NCBI RefSeq assembly: GCF_004745825.1
Contig: NZ_SRLA01000001.1
Span: 1,364,001-1,428,000 of the forward strand
From: Hymenobacter fodinae
GTDB taxonomy: Bacteria; Bacteroidota; Bacteroidia; Cytophagales; Hymenobacteraceae
Direction of reading: 5' to 3'
DNA length: 64,000 nt
The notes under the pieces are model-generated. The model saw only the letters and a program-made list of their open reading frames with translations, was not told where the DNA came from and did not search any database. Numbering within the stretch: the first letter of the stretch is position 1; the number at the start of each line of letters is the position of its first letter. The position numbers and the translations under genes were made by a program. Below are positions 53,326 to 63,028 of the stretch, one piece after another.

Positions 53326-53772
53326 TTATTCCGGCGAGTCGAGCACAATGGTAACTGGGCCGTCGTTGAGCAGTTCAACCTGCATGTCGGCGCCAAACTC
53401 ACCGGTGGGCACCGCCTGGCCTAGCAGTTGCTCAAGCATGCCTACAAATTGCTCATACAGGGGAATTGCCACTGACGGTGGAGCCGCACCAATGTAGCTT
53501 GGGCGGTTGCCTTTGCGGGCATCGGCCAAAAGGGTAAACTGACTGACCACCAGTACCTGGCCACCCACATCTTGCACTGAGCGGTTCATTTTACCTTCCT
53601 CGTCGGAGAAAATACGCAGCTGCACCAGCTTGCGGGCCATCCAGTCGAGGTGGCGGGTGTCATCGGTAGGGGCAAAGCCAGCCAGCACGAGCAGGCCCTG
53701 ACCTATGTTGCCAGTCACGCGGCCGTCTACGGTTACGCTGGCGTGCCGGACGCGCTGAATTACAGTACGCAT
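53326..53772 (-). CDS. dtd: D-aminoacyl-tRNA deacylase
   Basis: Dtd removes D-amino acids, and glycine from tRNA(Ala), from mischarged tRNAs. The 148-aa protein from MRTVIQRVRHASVTVDG has the active-site segments VVSQFTLLADARKGNRPSY (SQFTL motif) and the C-terminal TGEFGADMQVELLNDGPVT with the GP motif that gives chiral selectivity. The longer upstream frame to 53979 shows no family similarity and would overlap the divergent gene's upstream region. It probably shares a transcript with the MazG-like gene. Confidence 0.95.
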   Translation of the reverse strand: MRTVIQRVRHASVTVDGRVTGNIGQGLLVLAGFAPTDDTRHLDWMARKLVQLRIFSDEEGKMNRSVQDVGGQVLVVSQFTLLADARKGNRPSYIGAAPPSVAIPLYEQFVGMLEQLLGQAVPTGEFGADMQVELLNDGPVTIVLDSPE

Positions 53773-53880
53773 AAGGAAGAATGATAAGGTGAAAGGGCCA
53801 CTGCTGAGCAGGTGGTGGCGCAGTGGCCGTATGGGGTTCAACGGATATTGCCGTACTTCGCCGCACGCTCTACCCTGCGC

Positions 53881-55371
53881 ATGGCGGCCACGAAGAACGA
53901 CATTCCTTACGCGAACCTCAACCTCTGGTGGCTGCTGGCTCTGGTAGCCCTGGCCGCCCTGCGCCTGTACGGCCTGCATACCGTAGCCTTGCCCGATTAC
54001 GACTCAGTACGCAACTGGCAGATAGTGCAGGAAGTAGTCTCCGGGAATGTGCACAACATATTCCACCACGGCAGCCCTGGTTTTTACCTGCTGTACGCGC
54101 CGCTGGCATGGGCTACTTCTGATTACCGCGTATTTCAGCACCTGAATGCCCTGTTAGCTGTTCTGGCCCTGGCCATGCTACTCCGCTTGGTAGGCCAGCA
54201 GTTGCGGTTACCGGGGTGGCAACTGGCGCTACTAACGCTCTTTGCCGGTACGTCGGTGCTGCTCACGTTCTCGGGCCGCGACTTTACTATGAGTTCTGGA
54301 AGCTTGTTCTGCTTTGCAGGGCTGCTAGCTGCGTATTGGCGGCGCCTGCAGCAGCCGAGCCGACAAACGTTGCTAAGGGCCACGGTGTGGCTAATGCTAG
54401 GCCTGTGCATTAACTACAAGTTCATCCTGACTATACCTATTCTGGTTGTACTGGAGCTGTGGCAAAATGATGGACTAGTGTGGCAGCGCAGCAACTTGGT
54501 ACGGGTAGTGGCACTGCTGGCAGCCCCTTATGTAGTACTAGGGACTATAGGAGTAGCTGCAGGCCTGCGCTGGTACCTGTGGCCGGCGTTTTACTATAAA
54601 GTGGCCTTTCCGGATGCTGCAAACGCGGCCGGCCGTAGCAACACGCTCCGCTTCGACGGGCTCTACTATTTCCGCTACCTGTGGCAATTTGAGTCGCCGT
54701 TGCTGGGCCTAGGGCTGGCTCTCTTGCTACTAAAGCTGCGCCGAGAGTGGCCTAGCCGAGGGCAACTGCCTTTTATGTTCTACTTACTGGTGTGGGCCGC
54801 GTGCTTACTCACCGGAATGACGCTTTTACTAAAAGCGCCCCGAGGCTTACTATGGGCCTATCCGTTGTTGTACGTGCTGGCATTTGTGGGGCTCCGGCAA
54901 TGGCTGCCCAGGGGGATACTGGCCGGGCTCATTGCCATTGCAATTGTGGGAAATGTCTACCGCTTGCAACGTGAAGTCTACGCTTACGCCCCCACGCATT
55001 ACCCGCTGGTGGCAGCTTGGTTACAGGCGCACGGCGGCGGAAAAGTGGCCAGCACCGTCAGCCTAGGCCTGTCTCCTTTCTATGCTGACTCCGTTCTTGC
55101 CATAACGGATAAGCGCACTTTGCCAACTTTACGCCGCCGCGGCTACCGTTACGTGCTGCTAGATGACTACTGGCGCGTAACCGGCGTTACCCGCTTTAAC
55201 TCCTTACGTCAGCAACAGCCCGTAGCAGCTTGGCCTGAACCATTGCTAACTTCTCCGCTGCTGTTTCTGGAGCACTCCGAGTATACTGGCCTAGGCTATG
55301 AAGAAACGCTGGCCCGGCAACGCATTGCACAGCAAGATACCCTGCAACTGCGGCTACTAAAGCTGTACTAA
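53881..55371 (+). CDS. Polytopic glycosyltransferase-like membrane protein (GT39/PMT type)
   Basis: The protein has 496 aa from MAATKNDIPYANLNLWWLL. About ten TM segments are visible. The first periplasmic loop has LPDYDSVRNWQIVQEVVSGN, with the acidic residues expected of GT-C fold (ArnT/PMT) enzymes that use polyprenyl-phosphate sugars, and HHGSPGFYLLYAPLAW follows. The C-terminal soluble part (ITDKRTLPTLRRRGYRYVLLDDYW) is characteristic of related Bacteroidota proteins. Donor and acceptor are unknown. It begins 108 bp from the divergent dtd start. Confidence 0.85.
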   Translation: MAATKNDIPYANLNLWWLLALVALAALRLYGLHTVALPDYDSVRNWQIVQEVVSGNVHNIFHHGSPGFYLLYAPLAWATSDYRVFQHLNALLAVLALAMLLRLVGQQLRLPGWQLALLTLFAGTSVLLTFSGRDFTMSSGSLFCFAGLLAAYWRRLQQPSRQTLLRATVWLMLGLCINYKFILTIPILVVLELWQNDGLVWQRSNLVRVVALLAAPYVVLGTIGVAAGLRWYLWPAFYYKVAFPDAANAAGRSNTLRFDGLYYFRYLWQFESPLLGLGLALLLLKLRREWPSRGQLPFMFYLLVWAACLLTGMTLLLKAPRGLLWAYPLLYVLAFVGLRQWLPRGILAGLIAIAIVGNVYRLQREVYAYAPTHYPLVAAWLQAHGGGKVASTVSLGLSPFYADSVLAITDKRTLPTLRRRGYRYVLLDDYWRVTGVTRFNSLRQQQPVAAWPEPLLTSPLLFLEHSEYTGLGYEETLARQRIAQQDTLQLRLLKLY

Positions 55372-55378
55372 GCGTATT

Positions 55379-56428
55379 CTAGCGCAGAATGCGCAAGCTG
55401 TCGAGCATGTGCTGGTAGCGGCGGGCGTTTTGCTTGTGTTCCGCAAAAGTCTCGGCGAAATCGGAGTAGCCGCTGCGGTCGGGGCGGGCGCAGAAGAACA
55501 GATATTGGTGGGCCGCCGGCTTAAGCACCGCATCCAGGCTCTGCCGATTGGCAGAGGTAATTGGGCCGGGAGGGAGGCCTTTGTGCTTGTAAGTATTATA
55601 AGGGGAATCGACGAGCTTATCCTTGTTTAATACTCGCTTCACTCCAAAGTTGCCAATAGCCCACAGTAGAGTAGGGTCGGCCTGGAGGCGCATGCCGCGG
55701 CGCAAGCGGTTTAAGTACACCCCCGCAATAACCGGTTTATCTTCTTTCTTGGCAGTTTCCCGCTGCACAATGCTGGCTAGTACGTGCACCTGTGTGGGCG
55801 AAAGCCGAAGAGAGTCGGCGCGCTGCCGACGCTGCGCCGTCCAGAACCGTCGGTGAGTAGCCGCTGCTGAGTCTAGGAACTGCTGCGCCGAGGTGTTCCA
55901 GAACAGGCGATAGGGCCCGGGAAGAAACAGCGTCAGAATGGTAGTGGTATCGAGTTGGTATTGGCGCTGCAGAAACGCATTGTCCTGCAACAGGCGGCGC
56001 AGGCTTACGGAGTCGGCCTCAAGGTGCCGGGCAACCTGGCGTGCCAGTTGGGGCTTGTACTTAAATGCATCGAGCACGAAAGCCACGGTATCTTGCTCGC
56101 CGCGCTCCAACTTATCCAGCAACGCAGAATTGCTCAGGTTGGGGGCCAGCAGATAACGGCCCGGGCGCACGTGGTGCGAATAGCCGCGCTGGCGGGCCAG
56201 CCACGCAAACGTGCTGGAGTCGCGCAGTAGTTCATACTTATTCAACGAGTCCTGCACGGCCGCAAAGCCGCTTCCAGTGCGGATGTACAGGTAGGCGGGG
56301 CCAAAGGCTGAGGGCTTCACATTGGGCTTCCACAGCACATACCACGCCGCGCCTAACCCGGCTAGGCCTAGCAACAGTAGCAGGATAAATGTAGGCCACC
56401 CCCAACGGGCAAAAAACGACTTCTTCAA
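55379..56428 (-). CDS. mltG: Endolytic murein transglycosylase MltG
   Basis: MltG cuts nascent peptidoglycan strands inside the membrane-proximal zone and sets glycan length. The 349-aa protein starts at TTG (56428), with a TM segment at about 12-34. The LysM-like subdomain contains SHHVRPGRYLL. The catalytic glutamate is Glu224 in SIVQRETAKKEDKP, followed by VYLNRLRRGMRLQADPT and the conserved SPYNTYKHKGLPPGPI. It converges closely with the glycosyltransferase (7-bp gap) with no hairpin between. Confidence 0.95.
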   Translation of the reverse strand: MKKSFFARWGWPTFILLLLLGLAGLGAAWYVLWKPNVKPSAFGPAYLYIRTGSGFAAVQDSLNKYELLRDSSTFAWLARQRGYSHHVRPGRYLLAPNLSNSALLDKLERGEQDTVAFVLDAFKYKPQLARQVARHLEADSVSLRRLLQDNAFLQRQYQLDTTTILTLFLPGPYRLFWNTSAQQFLDSAAATHRRFWTAQRRQRADSLRLSPTQVHVLASIVQRETAKKEDKPVIAGVYLNRLRRGMRLQADPTLLWAIGNFGVKRVLNKDKLVDSPYNTYKHKGLPPGPITSANRQSLDAVLKPAAHQYLFFCARPDRSGYSDFAETFAEHKQNARRYQHMLDSLRILR

Positions 56429-56465
56429 CTCTGGTAACTCACTAATATTTCAACCTGAGGCAGCT

Positions 56466-57950
56466 TTAGCCTCCATTTACCAGCGCCGCCACCGACTCTT
56501 CCAGCTCGCGTTGGCGCTGGCGGCGTTCCACTTCTACTGGGGCCGCCGCGCGTACCTCACAGTCGAAGAACGTGCACCGCTCGCAGGTTTCGTTTACATC
56601 CTTCTGCGCAATAGCTGGGTCGTCGAGGAAGCGGAGCTTCTGGCGCAGGGTATCGTCGCAGAGCAGGCCTACGGTAACACTAACGGCAGGCTCAGTAGCA
56701 GCCCCTGACCGAGCCAGCGTTAAACAGAGGTATTCGTCGCCGTTGGGGTAGCGGGAGCGTTGAGCACCCAGCGTGAAGTTAGGAGTGTTGGCCACGGGTT
56801 GCTGCCGCAACTCGGCAATGAGGCGCAGAGAAACCCAGCGGCGGCAGTAGTGTTCGTGCAACTCGTTGCCGTGCGGGTTGTGTAGGCGTGAGAGGTGAAG
56901 CTCCTTGGTTAGCTTAAAGGCCGCCGAAGAATTGGCCTGGTCGAAGCGCAGGAAAAACAAGCTCTGCAAGCCAAAGTGCCGGGGCAGCAAGTTCGTAATG
57001 CGCTGCATGAACATCTCCGGCGAAACATCATACTTGGTGAGCAACTCCAACAGTAACGTAGGCTCCCACTTTTTGTGCGCAAACAGCCGCTGTAAATCCC
57101 GTACCAGCGACTCTTCTTCCATCAGCAGCGCCCCGGCAAAATAAGAAGCCTTAAAGTTGTTGAGTACCTCCTCAAATGAGCGCACCGGGAAAGTAGCATT
57201 CACGTAGGGCCGCTCCCGTAGGTTGAGGTAGTTGAAAGCTACTTCTCGACCCAGTACAAAGCCTTCTTGAGCGCCCGTAAGGCCCGGTCGTAGCAATAGC
57301 CGCCGGCTTTTATGCTGATACACGGAGCGCAAGCGCCCTAAGTTATGGTACTCCTGCAGCGTAGTGCGGTCGAGGGTGTAGCCGTACTTTTCCTCCAGCA
57401 CCCGCATGAGCTGCGAGCGGTCGAAGGGAGCAGTGTGCTGAAGCTTGTGTTCAACCACGAAGGTGCGTACGTCCTGCTCCAACTCCTCAAAGTAATTATC
57501 GTGCATCTCCTGGAAAGAGCGGAGCGCCGCCAGAAAGAAGTGCTCCTGTCGCATTTCGTAGTTGCGCGCAATTTCGAACAGAGTGCTGATGAAGGCGTTC
57601 ATCTTAGCCGGCGCATCGGCAATCAACTCCACAATCCGCAAGGGGTCCAGCCCAAACATTTCCAGCGGAAACTCTTTGAGCAGGTTCGATTGCAGCAGCT
57701 CCGAAATGGGCTCTAGGCGGCGGCTTAAGGTTAGGGAAGTCAGCTGGTCGTAGCTGACGCCCAATACCTTGCTCAGGCTCAAAATCTTGTCGGCCTTTGG
57801 ATACTTCTTTCCTTTTTCAATCTCATTTAAGTACGAGACCGAAACATCGCAGGCGCGGGCCAGCTCCGCGGGAGTGTAGCCGCGCTCCTGGCGTAGCTCG
57901 CGAAGCTTTAGTCCGAAAATTAATCGGACAACTTGACCGTGACTCAGCAT
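56466..57950 (-). CDS. XRE-family ScfR/RamB-like transcriptional regulator
   Basis: The 494-aa protein has an N-terminal Cro/C1 helix-turn-helix (about 10-66; LRELRQERGYTPAELARACDVSVSYLNEIEKG). The middle is an IrrE/ImmA-like (DUF955) domain without a clear HExxH, and the C-terminal DUF2083 part ends in a cysteine cluster Cys456-x2-Cys459-x4-Cys464. This is the plan of short-chain fatty acyl-CoA regulators such as mycobacterial/corynebacterial RamB and PrpR, which control the glyoxylate and methylcitrate cycles. Here it is divergent from aceB-aceA, with a palindrome between them. It is therefore likely to control those genes in response to an acyl-CoA. Confidence 0.92.
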   Translation of the reverse strand: MLSHGQVVRLIFGLKLRELRQERGYTPAELARACDVSVSYLNEIEKGKKYPKADKILSLSKVLGVSYDQLTSLTLSRRLEPISELLQSNLLKEFPLEMFGLDPLRIVELIADAPAKMNAFISTLFEIARNYEMRQEHFFLAALRSFQEMHDNYFEELEQDVRTFVVEHKLQHTAPFDRSQLMRVLEEKYGYTLDRTTLQEYHNLGRLRSVYQHKSRRLLLRPGLTGAQEGFVLGREVAFNYLNLRERPYVNATFPVRSFEEVLNNFKASYFAGALLMEEESLVRDLQRLFAHKKWEPTLLLELLTKYDVSPEMFMQRITNLLPRHFGLQSLFFLRFDQANSSAAFKLTKELHLSRLHNPHGNELHEHYCRRWVSLRLIAELRQQPVANTPNFTLGAQRSRYPNGDEYLCLTLARSGAATEPAVSVTVGLLCDDTLRQKLRFLDDPAIAQKDVNETCERCTFFDCEVRAAAPVEVERRQRQRELEESVAALVNGG

Positions 57951-58275
57951 AGTGGGAAAGAGTAAGAAGCAGGTGGAAGGTGGCAGGTAGTAGGCGTTGT
58001 AAAGGCGCTGATGCTAAGCTACGCGGGTGGAAGTAGCCAAGACGCACCCAGAGCTAGCGTTAACGGCATAGCCACTGGGCAGCGTACGGTCAGGGCCTGG
58101 TTTAAGCCAAACTAGCTGGCAAGCAACTACTAAAATTAAATACCTGCAAGTATCTGCGCAGATAGCGACTAATTTATTTTTAGCGAATATTCGCTTGTTT
58201 AATAATATTCGCTTTGGTATGTTTAGCCTAGGTAGCCGCTTGGCTTCGCATCCAGCCACTTTCACTTCTCTGCCC
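57951..58275. other. 325-bp divergent control region between the regulator and aceB
   Basis: It is AT-rich near 58130-58215. No gene is supported; the aceB frame stays open back to 58195 but that part has no family similarity. It contains the palindrome at 58182-58195 and a half-site repeat, described separately. A TATGTTTA (58217 onward) is a possible -7 element for aceB. Confidence 0.55.
58182..58214. promoter_or_regulatory. Candidate operator: palindrome plus direct half-site upstream of aceB
   Basis: AGCGAATATTCGCT (58182-58195) is a perfect 14-bp palindrome. A second copy of its right half, TAATATTCGCTT, lies 18 bp downstream of the first (58203-58214 against 58185-58196). Position between the RamB-like regulator and aceB suggests a binding site for that regulator. 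RamB of actinobacteria binds a different palindrome, so the match is by position and symmetry only. Confidence 0.65.
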
Positions 58276-59907
58276 ATGAAACTATTTACCGAGCCTCATG
58301 CAGTAGCCACGGTCCCCACGTACCGCACGCCGGAGCGCGTTAAGATTACTGGGGCCTACAGCTCTGAGTTTGCTGAAATTCTAACTCCCTCAGCCCTTGC
58401 ATTTGTAGCCGAGTTACACCGCCGGTTCGATCAAACCCGTCGGCAGTTGTTAGTCCAGCGTGAAGAGCGGCAGCGGGAGTGGGAGGCCGGCGTACGGCCA
58501 GACTTCTTGCCTGAAACCCGCCTGATCCGGGAGAAGCCCTGGACAGTGGCGCCTCTACCCGCGGATTTGCTGGACCGACGCGTGGAGATTACGGGGCCAG
58601 CCGAGCGCAAAATGATTATCAACGCCTTGAACTCGGGGGCCAAGGTGTTCATGGCTGATCTGGAGGATTCTACTTCTCCTACTTGGAGCAATGTGGTGGA
58701 AGGGCAGCGGAACTTGCGTGATGCAGTGCGCCTTACTATTTCCCTCACTACCCCGCAGAAGGAGTATACGCTCAAGGAAAAGACAGCCGTGCTAATGGTG
58801 CGGCCGCGCGGCTGGCATCTGCTGGAAAAGCACATGTTGGTAGACGGGGAGCCAGTTAGCGGAGCACTGTTTGATTTTGGCTTGTATTTCTTCCATAACG
58901 TCCATGAACTGTGTTCGCGCGGCACGGCGCCCTATTTCTACTTACCCAAAATTGAAAGTCACCTCGAAGCCCGGCTCTGGAACGATGTGTTTGGCTTTGC
59001 GCAGTGGTCATTAAGAATGCCTAAATGCACCATTAAAGCCACAGTGCTGATTGAAACCTTACCGGCTGCCTTCGAACTGAACGAAATTCTGTGGGAGTTG
59101 CGCGAGCATTCTGCCGGCCTGAACTGTGGCCGCTGGGATTACATTTTCAGCTACATCAAGCGGCTAGGCCTCAACCCAGAATTCCGCCTGCCTAACCGCG
59201 CTGAGGTAACCATATCGGTACCATTTATGGCGGCGTATTCCCAACTGGTTATTCAAACCTGCCACCGGCGCGGCGTGCACGCCATGGGTGGTATGGCGGC
59301 CCAAATTCCTATTAAGAATGATCCGGAAGCTAACGAAGCTGCCCTTGAGAAAGTGCGGCTCGACAAAGTACGTGAAGCACGCAACGGCCACGATGGTACT
59401 TGGGTAGCGCACCCTGGCCTAGTCCCGGTAGCCTTAGCCGTGTTCAACGAAGTGATGCCTCAGCCTAATCAGATTGACAACAAGCGCAACGACCTGCACG
59501 TCTCCGCTGCCGATCTGATTGAAGCTCCCAATGGGGCCATTACCGAAGAGGGCTTAAAGCTAAATATTGATGTAGCCGTGCAGTACATCGAGTCGTGGCT
59601 GCGCGGTAACGGGTGCGTACCCATTTATAACCTCATGGAAGACGCCGCCACGGCGGAAATCAGCCGGGCTCAGGTGTGGCAGTGGCTGAATACGCCCGGC
59701 ACCACTTTGCAGGATGGTCGGCCCGTTACGGTTGAACTGTACCGCTCTCTAGTGCCCGGTCAGTTGGAGAGAATTAAGGCGCTAGTAGGAGAAAGGGCTT
59801 TTGAGCAGGGGCGCTATGAAGAAGCCGTCCGTCTTTTCGATCACCTCGTGACCAGTAAGAAGTTCATCGAATTTCTGACCGTGCCGGCTTACGACCAACT
59901 GGCCTAG
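58276..59907 (+). CDS. aceB: Malate synthase A
   Basis: It condenses glyoxylate with acetyl-CoA to malate, the second step of the glyoxylate shunt. The 543-aa protein from [17 protein letters not shown] has [33 protein letters not shown] with catalytic acids, the [11 protein letters not shown] loop, [20 protein letters not shown] and [11 protein letters not shown]. Length is normal for the A isoform. The start is chosen over the upstream frame, which would run through the putative operator. It is followed by aceA after 140 bp. Its stop TAG is inside a CTGGCCTAG motif. Confidence 0.97.
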   Translation: MKLFTEPHAVATVPTYRTPERVKITGAYSSEFAEILTPSALAFVAELHRRFDQTRRQLLVQREERQREWEAGVRPDFLPETRLIREKPWTVAPLPADLLDRRVEITGPAERKMIINALNSGAKVFMADLEDSTSPTWSNVVEGQRNLRDAVRLTISLTTPQKEYTLKEKTAVLMVRPRGWHLLEKHMLVDGEPVSGALFDFGLYFFHNVHELCSRGTAPYFYLPKIESHLEARLWNDVFGFAQWSLRMPKCTIKATVLIETLPAAFELNEILWELREHSAGLNCGRWDYIFSYIKRLGLNPEFRLPNRAEVTISVPFMAAYSQLVIQTCHRRGVHAMGGMAAQIPIKNDPEANEAALEKVRLDKVREARNGHDGTWVAHPGLVPVALAVFNEVMPQPNQIDNKRNDLHVSAADLIEAPNGAITEEGLKLNIDVAVQYIESWLRGNGCVPIYNLMEDAATAEISRAQVWQWLNTPGTTLQDGRPVTVELYRSLVPGQLERIKALVGERAFEQGRYEEAVRLFDHLVTSKKFIEFLTVPAYDQLA

Positions 59908-60047
59908 CGGCAAGGATAGTCCGGCGCAAGCAGCTGTCGGGCTACCTCATCCTTATCCTCTTCTGGCAGCCTCCTATGCCACTTTCCTGAGTGGCAGGGC
60001 CACGCATTGTCTGCAAAAACTACAGTCCATCTTTCACTTCCACTCCC

Positions 60048-61337
60048 ATGAACAAGCAAGAGCGCATCACCGCATTACAGCATGATTGGTCTACTAACCC
60101 ACGTTGGGAAGGTATTGAGCGGCCGTATTCAGCCGATGACGTGCTGAGGCTGCGCGGCTCTGTACAAATTGAATACTCGCTGGCGCGCCAAGGGGCCGAG
60201 CGGCTCTGGAAGCTGCTGCATAAGGAAAGTTACGTAGCTGGCCTAGGCGCCCTCACGGGAAACCAAGCCATTCAGGAAGTGCAAGCCGGACTGCAAGCCA
60301 TTTACCTCAGTGGCTGGCAAGTAGCGGCCGACGCTAACCTAGCCGGCCACATGTACCCCGACCAAAGCCTGTACCCCGCCGATAGTGTGCCAGCCGTAGT
60401 GAAGCGCATCAATAATGCCCTGCTTCGGGCCAATCAGATTCAAAGTGTAACCAGAGAAGGCAACGTGCATTGGATGGCGCCCATTGTGGCCGATGCCGAA
60501 GCCGGTTTCGGGGGCAACCTGAACGCGTTTGAGCTGATGAAAATGCTGATTGAGGCTGGCGCCGCAGGGGTACACTTTGAAGATCAACTATCCTCCGCAA
60601 AGAAATGTGGGCACTTGGGAGGTAAGGTGCTCGTACCCACGCAGGAGGCCATCAATAAGCTAGTTGCCGCCCGGCTGGCCGCGGATGTACTTGGGGTGCC
60701 TACCCTTCTGATAGCTCGCACTGATGCAGATGCCGCGGACCTGCTCACCGCCGACGTTGATGAGCGGGACCGGCCATTTATTCTGCCAGAGGCGGAGCGT
60801 ACTGCCGAGGGCTTTTACCGGGTGCGGTGCGGCGTAGAAGCCGGCATTGCCCGCGGAATGGCCTACGCGCCCTACGCCGACTTAATTTGGATGGAAACCT
60901 CCACGCCCGACTTGGCGCAGGCACGGCAATTTGCGGAAGGCATTCACGCTAAGTTTCCTGGCAAGCTACTGGCCTACAACTGTTCTCCCTCTTTCAACTG
61001 GGCCAGCAAGCTAAGCAAAGAGCAGATGGAAACGTTCCGGGAAGAGTTGGCGGCCATGGGTTATCGATTCCAATTTATCACCCTGGCTGGGTTTCACGCC
61101 CTCAATACCAGTATGTTTGAGCTGGCAGTGGCCTACCGCGACCGAGGAATGGCCGGCTACTCTGAGCTGCAGGAGCGAGAGTTTGCCTTGCAGAAGCAAG
61201 GGTTTAAAGCCGTTAAGCACCAAGCTTTCGTAGGAACCGGCTACTTTGATGCGGTGCAAAATGTGGTGTCGGCGGGAAAAGCGAGTACGGGTGCCTTGGT
61301 AGGGAGCACAGAGGAGGCACAATTTCAGCAGCACTAA
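60048..61337 (+). CDS. aceA: Isocitrate lyase
   Basis: It splits isocitrate into glyoxylate and succinate. The 429-aa protein from [14 protein letters not shown] has [23 protein letters not shown] with Mg2+ ligands, the catalytic KKCGHLGGK (Cys187 within residues 185-189), [11 protein letters not shown] and [13 protein letters not shown]. Length is that of the short bacterial isoform. With aceB it lets the cell grow on acetate or fatty acids. A strong terminator follows 14 bp later. No aceK (isocitrate dehydrogenase kinase) is present in the window. Confidence 0.97.
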   Translation: MNKQERITALQHDWSTNPRWEGIERPYSADDVLRLRGSVQIEYSLARQGAERLWKLLHKESYVAGLGALTGNQAIQEVQAGLQAIYLSGWQVAADANLAGHMYPDQSLYPADSVPAVVKRINNALLRANQIQSVTREGNVHWMAPIVADAEAGFGGNLNAFELMKMLIEAGAAGVHFEDQLSSAKKCGHLGGKVLVPTQEAINKLVAARLAADVLGVPTLLIARTDADAADLLTADVDERDRPFILPEAERTAEGFYRVRCGVEAGIARGMAYAPYADLIWMETSTPDLAQARQFAEGIHAKFPGKLLAYNCSPSFNWASKLSKEQMETFREELAAMGYRFQFITLAGFHALNTSMFELAVAYRDRGMAGYSELQEREFALQKQGFKAVKHQAFVGTGYFDAVQNVVSAGKASTGALVGSTEEAQFQQH

Positions 61338-61351
61338 ACACCTGCGTAAAA

Positions 61352-61387
61352 CAGCAACAGCCCCGAGGAAAGTCGGGGCTGTTGCTG
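61352..61387. terminator. Terminator between aceA and convergent rnd
   Basis: The 15-bp arms CAGCAACAGCCCCGA and TCGGGGCTGTTGCTG close on a 6-nt loop. No long T-run follows on either strand, so efficiency is uncertain. Confidence 0.8.
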
Positions 61388-61409
61388 CGTAGTAGTAGAG
61401 GCAAGTGGC

Positions 61410-62579
61410 CTAGAATGGTTTGGCAATTTGGTTGTAGTCTAGGCCATGTCGCTCGGAGGTTTCGCGTAAAATTGTCTTTTGCCATGGCCGCAACGATTGC
61501 TCAGCACCAAGCTCAACTATATCTGCAATCAGCCGGTTCGAGAGCACCAGGTTGGCCACAAACCCATTTACATCGGCAGTGATATAGGTTTTCAATTGCG
61601 TAAGCAATTGCTCGCGGGCATCTGCCTGGGCCGCTTTCTCTCCAGTCAAGCGCCGACGGAAAGGAAAGCGGCGCTGCTCACCTGATTGTGGCGGCTCGGG
61701 GCGTGAAACAAAGTTATCCGGTGACAGCGCTACGAGCTGGTCTAAGTATGGAGTGCGCTTCAGCTCAGGGTGTAAACCACGAGCCGATTTCCAATCGTTG
61801 AGGTTGCGCGGAGTATCACGCACCAGCTCCGCCAGGCGGTCGTTGGCGAAGATCATGTACGGTGGCCGGTCTAAGTCGCGGGCAATCTGGTCGCGCAGCA
61901 TGTATAAGTCCCGAAACAGGGGCAGCTCATTGGGCATGATTCGGTACTTGCCGGCATTGCGCATGTAAGGCCGTTCATCGCGCACGTAGCGCACTTCTTC
62001 TAAGGCGGCATTTTCCTGCTCTGCCCACTCGGTTCGGCCTAAGGCTGCCAGCTTGGCGGTGAGGCGGTCCGCTAGTTCAAACAGGTAGATGACATCATTG
62101 GCGGCGTACTCTTTCTGCGCGTCCGTGAGTGGGCGCTTCAACCAGTTCGACTTCTGCTCTCCCTTATCAACCTCAATGCCTAGCTCCGCCTGAATAAGAC
62201 GGCCTAAGGAAATATTATTGTCTGCTTCAGCCAAGAGTGTGTATTGCACACTGGTGTCGGTGATATGGCGCACGTGCACGCCGTACAGTTCATCGAGCAG
62301 TAGAATATCAGATTTACAGCTATGGAAAATTTTCTCAACTGCGGGGTCACGCAGAATAGCCCATAGTGGCTCCAACTCGTGGGCCGGGTTAGTGAGAGGC
62401 AGAGGGTCAATTAAATAGGCTTCTTGGCCATCGAAGAGCTGAATTAGCGCCAAGTTGCGCCCGTAGCGGTGGCGCATATCGTCAAATTCAAGGTCGATGG
62501 CAATGCGAGGTGCCGTCTGCAACGCTTCGGCGAGTTGTTGCACTTGAGCGGCAGTAGTCAGGTACTGAAGATTAGGCAT
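61410..62579 (-). CDS. rnd: Ribonuclease D
   Basis: RNase D trims the 3' ends of tRNA precursors and other small RNAs. The 389-aa protein has the DEDD exonuclease residues: Asp and Glu in IAIDLEFDDM, Asp in HSCKSDILLLDEL, and YAANDVIYLFELA with the final Asp. An HRDC domain (LFRDLYMLRDQIARDLDRPPYMIF) follows. Length is typical. Its stop TAG is part of a CTAGGCCAC motif, and an inverted motif copy lies inside the last codons (61438-61446). It converges with aceA. Confidence 0.95.
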   Translation of the reverse strand: MPNLQYLTTAAQVQQLAEALQTAPRIAIDLEFDDMRHRYGRNLALIQLFDGQEAYLIDPLPLTNPAHELEPLWAILRDPAVEKIFHSCKSDILLLDELYGVHVRHITDTSVQYTLLAEADNNISLGRLIQAELGIEVDKGEQKSNWLKRPLTDAQKEYAANDVIYLFELADRLTAKLAALGRTEWAEQENAALEEVRYVRDERPYMRNAGKYRIMPNELPLFRDLYMLRDQIARDLDRPPYMIFANDRLAELVRDTPRNLNDWKSARGLHPELKRTPYLDQLVALSPDNFVSRPEPPQSGEQRRFPFRRRLTGEKAAQADAREQLLTQLKTYITADVNGFVANLVLSNRLIADIVELGAEQSLRPWQKTILRETSERHGLDYNQIAKPF

Positions 62580-63028
62580 TCACAAATGAAATAGGCGAAG
62601 AGTATCCAGCAAGGCCTACTCTGCATTAGGAAGGCCAGGCTGGTAAAGGTAGGGAGCCTGTAAAGGCAAAACCAATTAGCTGCTTTATCAACAACTACCT
62701 GCCATAGGAAGTGCTATTGAAAGAGGTACTATAAAGCGGGCATATTAGCTAAAAGCTGCTTAGATGGAAAGAAGGTGTCGAGCAGCTAAATAGAAATAGT
62801 AGGCAAGCAGAACGACCTAACAAACTGCTAAACTGCATAATAGTAATGTGCATATGTAATGAATCTCATTACGATTTGAGGCGATTATTGAAATAATTAC
62901 GCGTTTAGTTGCTTTACTCTTTAATTTGCGAATCGGTAACGGCTGAATCATAGTCGTTTCGGGATTGCAACACCGGAAATTTTAGACCGGTGAATTTTCA
63001 CTCTAATCGACCTCAAGGTCCAGATTAT
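62580..63028. other. 449-bp AT-rich region upstream of a SusC gene
   Basis: No gene is seen. A perfect 7-bp palindrome GTAATGAatcTCATTAC at 62856-62872 is a possible operator. No exact TAnnTTTG was found; TTAATTTG at about 62920 is close. The stretch should contain the divergent promoters of rnd and the SusC gene. Confidence 0.45.
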
